From NCBI GenBank assembly GCA_963599255.1, contig CAVBWS010000055.1, positions 1-13,410 of the forward strand: a DNA stretch of 13,410 nt, given 5' to 3'. The notes beneath the pieces were generated by a model, which made no database searches, had not been told where the DNA came from, and worked only from the letters and a program-made list of their open reading frames with translations. This document shows, piece by piece, positions 1 through 6,357 of the stretch. Origin of the DNA: RGIG5612 sp963599255. GTDB lineage: Bacteria > Bacillota > Clostridia > Lachnospirales > Lachnospiraceae. Numbering within the stretch: position 1 is the stretch's first letter; each line of letters begins with the position of its first letter. The position numbers and the translations under genes were made by a program.

Positions 1-195
1 TTCTACAGGATTAGGAATCAAAAAACTATTGTCCGATATTTAGGCTAACATCAATCTTGTGGTTATGAAATTATAAAAATATCTTTAAAACGGGTGGCTC
101 TCAAGCGGGATAATATTCACACTAACCAACTGGGAACTTTTTTCGGAAATAACAAAGGGGTTTTTCAAAAAAATTTCTGACCGTCTTTCAGGGAC
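1..195. other. AT-rich stretch without a recognisable gene
   Basis: This stretch lies beyond the lysS terminators. It is AT-rich, with runs of A and T near 135-175, and has no open frame of useful length on either strand. One plus-strand frame is open from base 1 to a TAA at 46-48. It could be the last codons of a convergent gene starting outside the window, but 15 codons are too few to judge. I see no promoter, RNA gene or repeat that I can defend here. Confidence 0.5.
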
Positions 196-235
196 AAAAA
201 AAGCCCCTATCACATCACGAGGATGTAATAGGGGC
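196..235 (-). terminator. Intrinsic terminator 2 after lysS
   Basis: Read on the minus strand, a 14-bp stem (203-216 paired with 222-235, with one G-U pair in the RNA) closes a 5-base loop and is followed at once by seven U (196-202). This is a textbook Rho-independent terminator. It is the second of two in a row after lysS. The plus-strand reading has no T-run, so the terminator is directional. It ends the dusB/greA-lysS transcription block. Confidence 0.92.
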
Positions 236-243
236 AGAAATAG

Positions 244-273
244 AAAAAGCCCGCTGACCGAAATCAGCGGGCT
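244..273 (-). terminator. Intrinsic terminator 1 after lysS
   Basis: On the minus strand, 264-273 pairs with 248-257 in a 10-bp GC-rich stem around a 6-base loop, followed by a short U-run (244-248) interrupted by C. It is the first terminator met by polymerase leaving lysS. Its U-tract is weaker than that of the second hairpin 13 bases further on, which may be why there are two. Confidence 0.85.
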
Positions 274-340
274 TAAATCATATGAACTTATCGTATGCTA
301 TCTGAACTTGTCTGCAATCGCAAAATTCCAAACGCAATTT

Positions 341-394
341 TGGCGTAAGCTCGGAGTAAATTGGCGTAAGTTGTGGCGTAAGCACCGCCAATTT
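341..394. repeat. Triple 9-base direct repeat with overlapping dyad
   Basis: The 9-mer tggcgtaag occurs three times (341-349, 362-370, 374-382) in the 3' untranslated region just after lysS. An overlapping inverted repeat pairs aaattggcg (358-366) with cgccaattt (386-394). The repeats could form alternative hairpins in the lysS 3' UTR or be relics of slippage. No function can be assigned. Confidence 0.6.
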
Positions 395-402
395 AAGGGC
401 AA

Positions 403-2442
403 TCAATAGAGCTTTGCGCCTGCCGGAATGTGAGGATCGACCATCAGCAAATGCAACTTTTCTTCGCCGTTTTCGTGATGCACAGCGGAGATCAACATAC
501 CGCAGGAGTCGATGCCCATCATCGCTCTCGGAGGCAGATTGGTGATTGCAATGCAGGTCTTACCAACCAGTTCTTCCGGCTCATAATACTCGTGAATACC
601 ACTCAAAATGACCCTATCTACGCCAGTTCCGTCGTCCAAAACGAACTTTAAGAGCTTTTTGGACTTCTTCACAGCTTCGCATTCCTTGACCTTTACAGCA
701 CGGAAATCGCTCTTGGAGAAGGTGTCAAAATCGACCTGATCTTGGAACAGAGGCTCGATCTGAACATTGGAAAAATCAATTTTTTCCTCGACTTCGGGAG
801 CCGCCTGAGTTGCCTCCGCAGGAGCCGAAACTTCCTTGGAAACCTTCTTATCGCCGTCCAACGGCTTCATTGTCGGGAACAGGAGCACGTCTCTGATCGC
901 AGCACTGTTCGTAAGCAGCATAACAAGTCTGTCGATGCCGTATCCGATGCCGCCCGTCGGAGGCATACCGATTTCAAGAGCATTTAAGAAATCCTCGTCT
1001 GTATGCTGTGCTTCCTCGTCACCGGCCTCGGCATTCTTATCCTGCTGAGCGAAACGTTCTCTCTGATCGATAGGATCGTTAAGCTCTGAATAAGCATTGC
1101 ACATTTCCCACGTATTGATGAACAGCTCGAATCTCTCAACTTTAGACGGATCCGAAGGCTTCTTCTTAGTCAGCGGAGAGATCGCCAGCGGGTGATCCAT
1201 GATAAATGTAGGCTGGATCAGATTAGCCTCGCAATACTCTTCGAAGAACAAGTTGATGATGTCTCCCTTAGTATGGCGCTCTTCGTACTCGATGCCTTTT
1301 TCCCCGGCAAGAGCCTTGGCAGCCTCGTCGCCATCCACCTTGTCGAAATCAATACCTGCATACTTAAGGATTGCCTCGTTCATCGTCATACGTGCAAATG
1401 GCTTACCCAGATCAATCTCTTTGTCACCATATTTGATAAGAGTCGAACCGCATACCTTCTCGGCAAGATAACGGAACATGCTCTCCGTAAGTTCCATCAT
1501 TCCTTCATAATCAGTATATGCCTGATACAATTCCATCAGAGTAAACTCCGGATTATGACGAGTGTCAACACCTTCATTTCTGTATACACGACCGATCTCA
1601 TATACTCTCTCAAGTCCGCCTACGATAAGCCTCTTCAGGTACAGCTCAAGGGAAATACGCAGCTTAACGTCCTCATTAAGAGCATTATAATGTGTCTCGA
1701 ACGGCCTTGCTGAAGCGCCGCCTGCATTACTTACAAGTGTAGGTGTTTCTACCTCGATAAAGTTGCGTCCGTCCAGAAATGTACGGATCTCCTTGATGAT
1801 CTGCGATCTCTTGATAAATGTATCCTTAACTTCAGGATTCATAATAAGATCAACATATCTCTGACGATAGCGTGTGTCAGTGTCTGTAAGGCCATGGAAT
1901 TTCTCAGGAAGGATCTGAAGGCTCTTAGACAGCAGTGTCATCTGCTGAGCATGGATTGAGATCTCTCCTGTCTTAGTTCTGAATACATATCCCTTGACGC
2001 CGTAGATATCGCCAATATCAGATTTCTTGAAATCTGCATATGACTCCTCACCGATCGCATCCCTTGCAACATATACCTGGATGTCTCCCTTAAGGTCACG
2101 GAGATTACAGAAGGAGGCCTTGCCCATGACGCGTTTGAACATCATACGACCTGCAACTGACACTTCGATCGGGTCTGCATCCATTATAGCTCTGCGCTCA
2201 TTATAAGCTGCATTGAGCACCTCTCTGGCCTGCTGCTCATCCATTCCTTCTGTGGACGGATCTGTATGTCCTGCCAGAAGCTGTGCCTCATGTTCATTGT
2301 AAAGTGCCTTAACCTCATCTGTATGATGAGTCTGGTCATATTTTGTGATCAGAAAAGGATCCCTGCCCTGAGACTGAAGCTCTGCCAGCTTGTCCCTTCT
2401 TACCTGAAGTAGATTTTTTGTATCCTGAACTTGTTCTTTCAT
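403..2442 (-). CDS. lysS: Lysyl-tRNA synthetase (class II) with C-terminal tRNA-binding domain
   Basis: The enzyme charges tRNA-Lys with lysine using ATP in the cytoplasm. Numbering is from the chosen start. An N-terminal OB-fold anticodon-binding domain (about 95-175) contains VMGKASFCNLRDLKG. The class II catalytic core follows: motif 1 near 212-236 (ends FIEVETPTL), motif 2 near 279-300 (RVYEIGRVYRNEG) and motif 3 near 497-510 (GGIGYGIDRLVMLL). A normal LysRS ends about there. This one continues through an Ala/Glu/Lys-rich linker (about 527-553) into a ~105-residue Trbp111/EMAPII-type tRNA-binding domain (SKSDFRAVKVKECEAV, later NLPPRAMMGIDSCGMLISA), as in the C-terminus of MetRS. The stretch before the OB core is also longer than usual. 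The frame opens with two nearby ATGs. I chose the second because AAGGGG (2450-2455) lies 7 bases before it but only 1 base before the first (2448). It follows greA and precedes two terminators. Confidence 0.97.
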   Translation of the reverse strand: MKEQVQDTKNLLQVRRDKLAELQSQGRDPFLITKYDQTHHTDEVKALYNEHEAQLLAGHTDPSTEGMDEQQAREVLNAAYNERRAIMDADPIEVSVAGRMMFKRVMGKASFCNLRDLKGDIQVYVARDAIGEESYADFKKSDIGDIYGVKGYVFRTKTGEISIHAQQMTLLSKSLQILPEKFHGLTDTDTRYRQRYVDLIMNPEVKDTFIKRSQIIKEIRTFLDGRNFIEVETPTLVSNAGGASARPFETHYNALNEDVKLRISLELYLKRLIVGGLERVYEIGRVYRNEGVDTRHNPEFTLMELYQAYTDYEGMMELTESMFRYLAEKVCGSTLIKYGDKEIDLGKPFARMTMNEAILKYAGIDFDKVDGDEAAKALAGEKGIEYEERHTKGDIINLFFEEYCEANLIQPTFIMDHPLAISPLTKKKPSDPSKVERFELFINTWEMCNAYSELNDPIDQRERFAQQDKNAEAGDEEAQHTDEDFLNALEIGMPPTGGIGYGIDRLVMLLTNSAAIRDVLLFPTMKPLDGDKKVSKEVSAPAEATQAAPEVEEKIDFSNVQIEPLFQDQVDFDTFSKSDFRAVKVKECEAVKKSKKLLKFVLDDGTGVDRVILSGIHEYYEPEELVGKTCIAITNLPPRAMMGIDSCGMLISAVHHENGEEKLHLLMVDPHIPAGAKLY

Positions 2443-2449
2443 ACTCATA

Positions 2450-2455
2450 CCCCTT
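2450..2455 (-). promoter_or_regulatory. Ribosome binding site that sets the lysS start
   Basis: AAGGGG on the minus strand. It is 7 bases upstream of the ATG at 2442-2440 and only one base from the ATG at 2448-2446. Normal spacing favours the inner ATG. Confidence 0.6.
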
Positions 2456-2486
2456 ATATAACTTATATCTGTTGGAAAATTACTGC

Positions 2487-2511
2487 CGCGGCATTTGCCA
2501 AATGCCCGCGC
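2487..2511. repeat. GC-rich palindrome upstream of lysS
   Basis: A compact hairpin forms in the greA-lysS gap: ggcattt (2490-2496) pairs with aaatgcc (2500-2506) around a 3-base loop, and the stem extends outward through cgcg/cgcg with a one-base bulge. Next to it, gcgc-ttac-gcgc (about 2509-2519) can form a competing short hairpin. Neither is followed by a U-run on the minus strand, so it is not a simple terminator. It would lie in the leader of lysS mRNA, about 40 bases before the start. Confidence 0.55.
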
Positions 2512-2556
2512 TTACGCGCAGCTGCCTGGCCTACTGCTTTCGCGCAAATATCAGAA

Positions 2557-2589
2557 TCGAGTAGGAGCCGCCATTGTGCTCCTACTCGA
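2557..2589. repeat. 12-bp perfect inverted repeat after greA
   Basis: The sequence tcgagtaggagc (2557-2568) pairs perfectly with gctcctactcga (2578-2589) around a 9-base loop. In the minus-strand transcript it sits about 40 bases after the greA stop and is followed by mixed sequence rather than a U-run. A canonical intrinsic terminator is therefore unlikely. It could stabilise the greA message, be a processing site, or be another dispersed palindrome. No T-box motif accompanies it. Confidence 0.65.
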
Positions 2590-2630
2590 ATTATTTATCA
2601 CATTATTGAACTGTGCAGTTATTCATCATA

Positions 2631-3116
2631 TTATTTCTTATACGTTTCGATATCCATAATCTGATAATGCATCGTACCGGCAGGAGCTGCAACCTCTACA
2701 ACCTCGCCCACTTCCCTGTCGAGAAGAGCCTTGCCCAACGGAGAGTTGTTAGAAATCCTTCCTGCTCTTGAATCAACCTCTGTAGGAACAACTATCTGGA
2801 AGGTACGCTCTTTTTTGGATGTTCTGTCCTTTACAGTAACTGTACAGCCGATATGAACCTTGTTCAGGTTAATAGCGCTCTCATCAAGGATCTCACTGTT
2901 CTTAATGATATCTTCGAGTTCTTCGATCCTGGCTTCAATATCTCTCTGCTCATCTTTAGCTGCATCATATTCTGCATTTTCTGATAAGTCGCCCTGTTCT
3001 CTGGCTTCCTTAATCTTGGCAGCAATCTCTTTTCTCTTTACAACGACCAGATTATCAAGCTCGTCCTGAAGACGCTGGAGACTGTCTTTGGTTAAGATAC
3101 GTTTATTTTCTTCCAT
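2631..3116 (-). CDS. greA: Transcription elongation factor GreA
   Basis: GreA enters the secondary channel of RNA polymerase and stimulates cleavage of backtracked RNA. The 161-residue product is the normal family length. The N-terminal antiparallel coiled coil (about 5-75) carries the signature KEAREQGDLSENAEYDAAKD, whose acidic tip residues (Asp and Glu of GDLSENAEY) position the catalytic metal. The C-terminal FKBP-like domain (about 82-161) contains SRAGRISNNSPLGKALLDRE. The frame can be extended to a TTG at 3131, but the ATG at 3116 has AAGGA (3123-3127) six bases upstream and matches the family N-terminus, so I start there. A consensus promoter overlapping the end of dusB lies about 50 bases upstream. 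lysS follows after a gap of about 190 bases filled with palindromes. Confidence 0.97.
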   Translation of the reverse strand: MEENKRILTKDSLQRLQDELDNLVVVKRKEIAAKIKEAREQGDLSENAEYDAAKDEQRDIEARIEELEDIIKNSEILDESAINLNKVHIGCTVTVKDRTSKKERTFQIVVPTEVDSRAGRISNNSPLGKALLDREVGEVVEVAAPAGTMHYQIMDIETYKK

Positions 3117-3172
3117 GTTTTTTCCTTTCAAATGATTGAAAATACATCTATTTCTCTAAAATACGCCAGAGC

Positions 3173-3201
3173 ATTATAATTCACGCATTCCACAATGTCA
3201 A
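3173..3201 (-). promoter_or_regulatory. Perfect consensus sigma-A promoter for greA-lysS
   Basis: On the minus strand, TTGACA (3201-3196) and TATAAT (3178-3173) are separated by exactly 17 bases (3195-3179). This matches the vegetative consensus at all 12 positions. The -35 box lies inside the last codons of dusB and the spacer covers its stop codon. Expected transcription start is near 3166, giving a greA leader of about 50 bases. It implies strong transcription of greA and lysS independent of upstream genes. Confidence 0.85.
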
Positions 3202-4122
3202 TGTTTCGCAGAATTTATCCAGAGTATCGCAAATGTTTATGTCATGCCGCAGCTGTGCGGCATTATAAAATCCATTCACATAGAATCCTACATGCTTGCG
3301 CATCTGTCTTACAGCTGACTCTTCACTGTTATACTTGAGCATAAGTTCCAACTGCCTGAATATCATCGCCTTGACCTCATTAATGTCAGGCCCTGTATAT
3401 CCCTCATCTGTAAGCCGTCTGAATATCCATGGATTGCCTCTTGCACCTCTGGCTATCATGACTCCGTCCGCCCCGGTCTTCATAAGCATTCTTTCGGCGT
3501 CGTCAACAGTATAGATATCTCCGCTGCCGATGACGGGAATATTAACGGCAGACTTAACCTTCCTTATTATGTCATAATCAGCCTTGCCCTGATACATCTG
3601 CTCTCTGGTTCTGCCATGTACAGCTATAAGTGATGCTCCGCTGCCTTCGGCAGCCTGGGCTATCTCCACAGCATTTACATGCTCATCATCGAAACCCTTG
3701 CGTATCTTAACTGACACCGGCTTTCTTAATTTTTTAGTCATTGCAGAGACTATGGCCTCTACCCTATGGAAATCCAGCATCAGTGCGCTGCCCTCCCCAT
3801 TATTTACCACCTTGGGCACGGGGCAGGCCATATTTACATCAAATATGTCATATGGGCCGTCTTCAAGTTTGGACGCTTCTTCGGCCAGAAGTTCCGGCTC
3901 GTTTCCGAATAACTGCAGCGCCACAGGTCCTTCATTGTCTGCTACCTGAAGCAGCGGCTGAGTATTCTTATTTTTATAGTACAGCGCCTTGGCACTTACC
4001 ATCTCCGTATACGTAAGCGCCGCCCCCTGCTCCACGCATAAGCTTCTGAAGGCCGCATCCGTATATCCCGCCATGGGCGCCAATATATATTTATTTTTCA
4101 GTTCTATGTTACCTATTTGCAT
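3181..4122 (-). CDS. dusB: tRNA-dihydrouridine synthase (DusB type)
   Basis: This FMN enzyme reduces specific uridines in the tRNA D-loop to dihydrouridine using NAD(P)H. At 313 residues it is of usual length. The sequence starts with the typical NIELKNKYILAPMAGYTDAAF. It has the catalytic-Cys motif DVNMACPVPKV (Cys100), then VHGRTREQMYQGKADYD (about 168-183) and the phosphate-binding end of the TIM barrel, IGSGDIYTVDDAE and GADGVMIARGARGNPWIF (about 198-234). A helical C-terminal domain follows (about 250-313). No clear Shine-Dalgarno precedes the ATG; the bases just before it are ttataacatatag, and palindromic repeats occupy the gap behind it. The dusB-(greA)-lysS order is common in Firmicutes. 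Confidence 0.95.
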   Translation of the reverse strand: MQIGNIELKNKYILAPMAGYTDAAFRSLCVEQGAALTYTEMVSAKALYYKNKNTQPLLQVADNEGPVALQLFGNEPELLAEEASKLEDGPYDIFDVNMACPVPKVVNNGEGSALMLDFHRVEAIVSAMTKKLRKPVSVKIRKGFDDEHVNAVEIAQAAEGSGASLIAVHGRTREQMYQGKADYDIIRKVKSAVNIPVIGSGDIYTVDDAERMLMKTGADGVMIARGARGNPWIFRRLTDEGYTGPDINEVKAMIFRQLELMLKYNSEESAVRQMRKHVGFYVNGFYNAAQLRHDINICDTLDKFCETLTLWNA

Positions 4123-4149
4123 CTATATGTTATAAAAGTCCCGGACAGC

Positions 4150-4191
4150 GGATGTACAGCTGAGCAAGCTTGCTTGTTCAGCTGTACATCC
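4150..4191. repeat. Long hairpin between coaX and dusB
   Basis: A 19-base arm (4150-4168) pairs with 4173-4191 around a 4-base loop. The only irregular pair is G-U when read on the plus strand and C-A on the minus. The stem is strong, but no T-run follows on either side, so I do not call it a terminator. In the coaX-dusB transcript it would lie about 30 bases before the dusB start. Flanking bases ccggac (4141-4146) and gtccgg (4230-4235) form a wider inverted repeat that encloses the neighbouring 36-base dyad as well. Confidence 0.75.
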
Positions 4192-4209
4192 ATTGGACGG
4201 GCTAAAGGA

Positions 4210-4245
4210 CATGAGCAAGCAGGACGACAGTCCGGATTGCGAATG
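4210..4245 (+). repeat. 36-base dyad repeat, copy 1
   Basis: This copy matches 31 of 36 bases of the reverse complement of 13354-13389, and the matching part of 13195-13228. The unit is a nested dyad: cat/atg outside, gcaa/ttgc in the middle and a 4-bp inner stem, here ggac (4222-4225) with gtcc (4230-4233). Two of the four inner base pairs differ from the other copies, and both changes preserve pairing. It lies in the coaX-dusB gap beside the long hairpin. Confidence 0.8.
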
Positions 4246-4262
4246 TCAGTTTTATTGTAATT

Positions 4263-5030
4263 CTACTTATTTTTATCGTAAATAAATTTAAGACCATACA
4301 TTGTAAGATTAGGCTCCAGGTACTGGATCTTGTCGGTTTCATTGAATATGATCCTGGCAAGGCCGCCGGTTGCTACCACCTTAATAGGGCCATGACCGTA
4401 TTCCTCGATCATCTTATCAATAATATATTCCGCCTCACCTATCTTGCCATACAAGATTCCGGCCTGCAGGCTGACTGTAGTATTCTTGGCCAGAATGGTT
4501 CCCGGATTTACTATCTCAACCTCCGGCAGCTTGGCAGTGCCCTCCCACAGAGCCCTGGCAGACAGCATAACCCCAGGGCATGTTACAGCAGATTCAAATG
4601 ATCCGTCCTCACCGAACAGGTCGAACTTCGTTGCCGTTCCGTAATCAACCACGATCACCGGACCGCCATACATATTCATAGCTGCAACACCGTTTACGAT
4701 CCTGTCAGATCCTGCCTCCGCCGGGTTAGTTTTAATCAGCTTGATTCCTGTCTTAATGCCCGGCTTTACCACCAGTATTCTGGCATTAAAGAATTTGTTC
4801 ATGGCATTATTAAGGGAATGCATGATATCCGGAACTACGCTTGATACAATAATATCTGTAATTTCCGAATTCTTGATTCCTCTGCTGTTTATAAGATTTA
4901 CAACCGACAGCCCCAGCTCGTCTGATGTTCTGGTACAGTCCGTTGTAATGCGAAATGTCACATCCAGATCATCGTCGTTAAATAAAGCAAATTTTATATT
5001 GGTATTGCCTACATCTATTGCTAATAACAT
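4263..5030 (-). CDS. coaX: Type III pantothenate kinase
   Basis: CoaX phosphorylates pantothenate in the first step of coenzyme A synthesis. It needs a monovalent cation and is insensitive to CoA feedback. The 255-residue product begins with the ASKHA-fold phosphate-binding motif MLLAIDVGNTNIKFALF. It has PAEAGSDRIVN (about 103-113; Asp109 is the expected catalytic residue), VVDYGTATKFD (about 127-137), CPGVMLSARALWEGTAKLP (about 151-169) and the late TGGLAR motif (221-226). GAGG (5037-5040) lies six bases before the ATG. The gene follows a small unknown gene after about 100 bases and precedes dusB after a 140-base palindrome-rich gap. Linkage of coaX to dusB and lysS is known in Bacillus and relatives. 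Confidence 0.96.
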   Translation of the reverse strand: MLLAIDVGNTNIKFALFNDDDLDVTFRITTDCTRTSDELGLSVVNLINSRGIKNSEITDIIVSSVVPDIMHSLNNAMNKFFNARILVVKPGIKTGIKLIKTNPAEAGSDRIVNGVAAMNMYGGPVIVVDYGTATKFDLFGEDGSFESAVTCPGVMLSARALWEGTAKLPEVEIVNPGTILAKNTTVSLQAGILYGKIGEAEYIIDKMIEEYGHGPIKVVATGGLARIIFNETDKIQYLEPNLTMYGLKFIYDKNK

Positions 5031-5053
5031 AATAAGCCTCTTTCTACTGTATA

Positions 5054-5080
5054 ATTATCGCCTGTGATCACATATGCCAA
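5054..5080 (-). promoter_or_regulatory. Possible promoter upstream of coaX
   Basis: On the minus strand TTGGCA (5080-5075) and GATAAT (5059-5054) each match the vegetative consensus at five of six positions. The spacer is 15 bases, shorter than optimal, so this is only a candidate. It would give coaX some expression independent of the upstream methyltransferase gene. Confidence 0.3.
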
Positions 5081-5130
5081 ACCCACGTATAGCCGCCATC
5101 AAGTTCTGTATTCGCAGGCAAATGCCCGTC

Positions 5131-5445
5131 TCATCCGCATACTGCATCATAATATGCTTCCAACTGTTCAAATAACTCTCTCTTGGTTCTTCGAAGTTCT
5201 CTTACTTTAAGCTCACTTCCTATTTCATCGAAGTAAAAATCGTCATCATTATGCGTAACAATAAGTCTCAGATCTCCCTCTTCGCCAAACTCCATCAACA
5301 AGATACCGCTGACCTCCTCTACAAACATTACACACATGACCTTTAATTCGTCCTTGACCGTCTGAGGCAGCACCTCATAAGCCGGATTTAAATAAAATTT
5401 CTGTTCATAATAATTGGCTGCGCATAATATTCTCATGTTTTCCAT
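5131..5445 (-). CDS. Small conserved-looking protein of unknown function
   Basis: A 104-residue soluble, acidic protein with no signal peptide or membrane segment. I cannot assign a function. From memory it resembles a short Lachnospiraceae family, possibly DUF6145, often near coaX, but I could not check this. The sequence shows an alternating hydrophobic segment (about 35-53, with VMCVMFVEEVSGILLMEF), a second strand-like stretch (RLIVTHNDDDFYFDEIG, about 60-76), and a basic-then-acidic C-terminal helix (LRRTKRELFEQLEAYYDAV). Cysteines are at 8, 38 and 103. A GGTG six bases before the ATG is a weak ribosome binding site; an inner ATG at 5436 is an alternative. It sits between the RNA methyltransferase (85 bases upstream) and coaX, so co-transcription is likely. 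Confidence 0.8.
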   Translation of the reverse strand: MENMRILCAANYYEQKFYLNPAYEVLPQTVKDELKVMCVMFVEEVSGILLMEFGEEGDLRLIVTHNDDDFYFDEIGSELKVRELRRTKRELFEQLEAYYDAVCG

Positions 5446-5529
5446 TTATATCACCATCCTGAGTTGTAAAATGCCGTTCGCTTACTGTAAAAGCTTCGAA
5501 CAAGCACAGAAAATTCATCGTAATTCCTA

Positions 5530-6342
5530 TCAGCAAAACATCATTATAGCCGCAGATACTGCTGCATTCAGTGATTCCACTGCCCCTGCCATAGGTATCT
5601 TAACATTATCCGTAACTGCTGCTGAAACCTCCGGGCTCACACCGTAGGCCTCGCTTCCTATGACTATGCCTGCATTTGAGAAATCCACATCCCTGAAGGA
5701 TTTGTCAGTCTGAAGGCTGGTCCCGTATACATTAATGCCTATCTCCTGCAGCCGCCTTATCACAGGCACCAGCTGACAAGTCATGCAGGGAACTCTGAAT
5801 ATACTTCCCATGGTAGATCTTATAACCTTAGGATTATACAGATCCACACAGTCAGGACTCATGAATACAGCCTTTACACCCGCAGCTTCCGCAGTTCTTA
5901 CAATGGTCCCCATATTTCCGGGGTCTCTTATGCCATCCAAGAGGAGCACTCGCCCGCTTCCGTCTAATACAACATCAGCACTATGAGCAGAAGTCTCTTT
6001 CTTCTCCGGTAAAGACTGATTTGGCAGACATATAACATCATCCGTTCTCTTTATGCCGATATTCCACGCCCGCTGCCTCAGTACCGCCAGTACACCCTGG
6101 GGATTAACCGTATCCGACAGCTCCCTGAAAATATTCTTCTCAACAATCTCCGCATTCTTATATTTCGAGACATCCAGATCGCAATCCTCCGATACCAGAA
6201 CCATATCAACCAGTTCCGCCGGAGCCTCCGAGCAGATTCTCACACCCTCAGCCACAAACAGCCCTGTCTCCTTACGTTCCTTGGCAGAGCTTATAAGCTT
6301 TCTAACTTTTTTTAGTTTTTGATTTGTCTTAGATTCAATCAT
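5530..6342 (-). CDS. TrmH/SpoU-family RNA 2'-O-ribose methyltransferase
   Basis: The product is predicted to transfer methyl from S-adenosylmethionine to a ribose 2'-OH in rRNA or tRNA; the target nucleotide cannot be told. Of 270 residues, 1-90 form the substrate-binding (L30e-like) domain typical of RlmB relatives (ESKTNQKLKKVRKL and LFVAEGVRI). A linker of about 40 residues follows (91-130), longer than usual. The SPOUT knot domain has motif 1 DGIRDPGNMGTIVRTAEAAG (about 136-155), motif 2 IVIGSEAYGVS (226-236) and motif 3 IPMAGAVESLNAAVSAAI (249-266). The protein ends just after motif 3 (IMMFC), a few residues shorter than many homologues. No Shine-Dalgarno precedes the ATG: 15 AT-rich bases separate it from the structured repeat at 6358-6442. 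The start is fixed by homology of the N-terminus. Confidence 0.93.
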   Translation of the reverse strand: MIESKTNQKLKKVRKLISSAKERKETGLFVAEGVRICSEAPAELVDMVLVSEDCDLDVSKYKNAEIVEKNIFRELSDTVNPQGVLAVLRQRAWNIGIKRTDDVICLPNQSLPEKKETSAHSADVVLDGSGRVLLLDGIRDPGNMGTIVRTAEAAGVKAVFMSPDCVDLYNPKVIRSTMGSIFRVPCMTCQLVPVIRRLQEIGINVYGTSLQTDKSFRDVDFSNAGIVIGSEAYGVSPEVSAAVTDNVKIPMAGAVESLNAAVSAAIMMFC

Positions 6343-6357
6343 ATATATACTTATATT

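Noticed and set aside
1..48. Possible 3' end of a plus-strand gene (reads ...RNQKTIVRYLG then TAA)
   Set aside because: Fifteen codons are too few to support a gene, and the frame has no recognisable domain.
92..110. T-box-like gggtgg in the plus strand
   Set aside because: The T-box core with its accgcg partner is absent, there is no specifier stem or terminator, and no plus-strand synthetase gene follows.
1192..1713. Plus-strand frame of 173 codons opposite lysS
   Set aside because: It is the antisense shadow of the LysRS catalytic domain; it has no family resemblance and no start signal.
2557..2589. Intrinsic terminator between greA and lysS
   Set aside because: The stem is strong but no U-run follows on the minus strand, so I recorded it as an inverted repeat instead.
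5460..5527. Promoter TTTACA-17-TACAAC upstream of the small unknown gene
   Set aside because: The -10 matches only four of six positions and the context gives no other support.
5530..5560. Frameshift truncating the C-terminus of the TrmH-family protein
   Set aside because: Reading on in the other two frames does not restore a family-like tail; motif 3 is complete, so a naturally short end is more likely.
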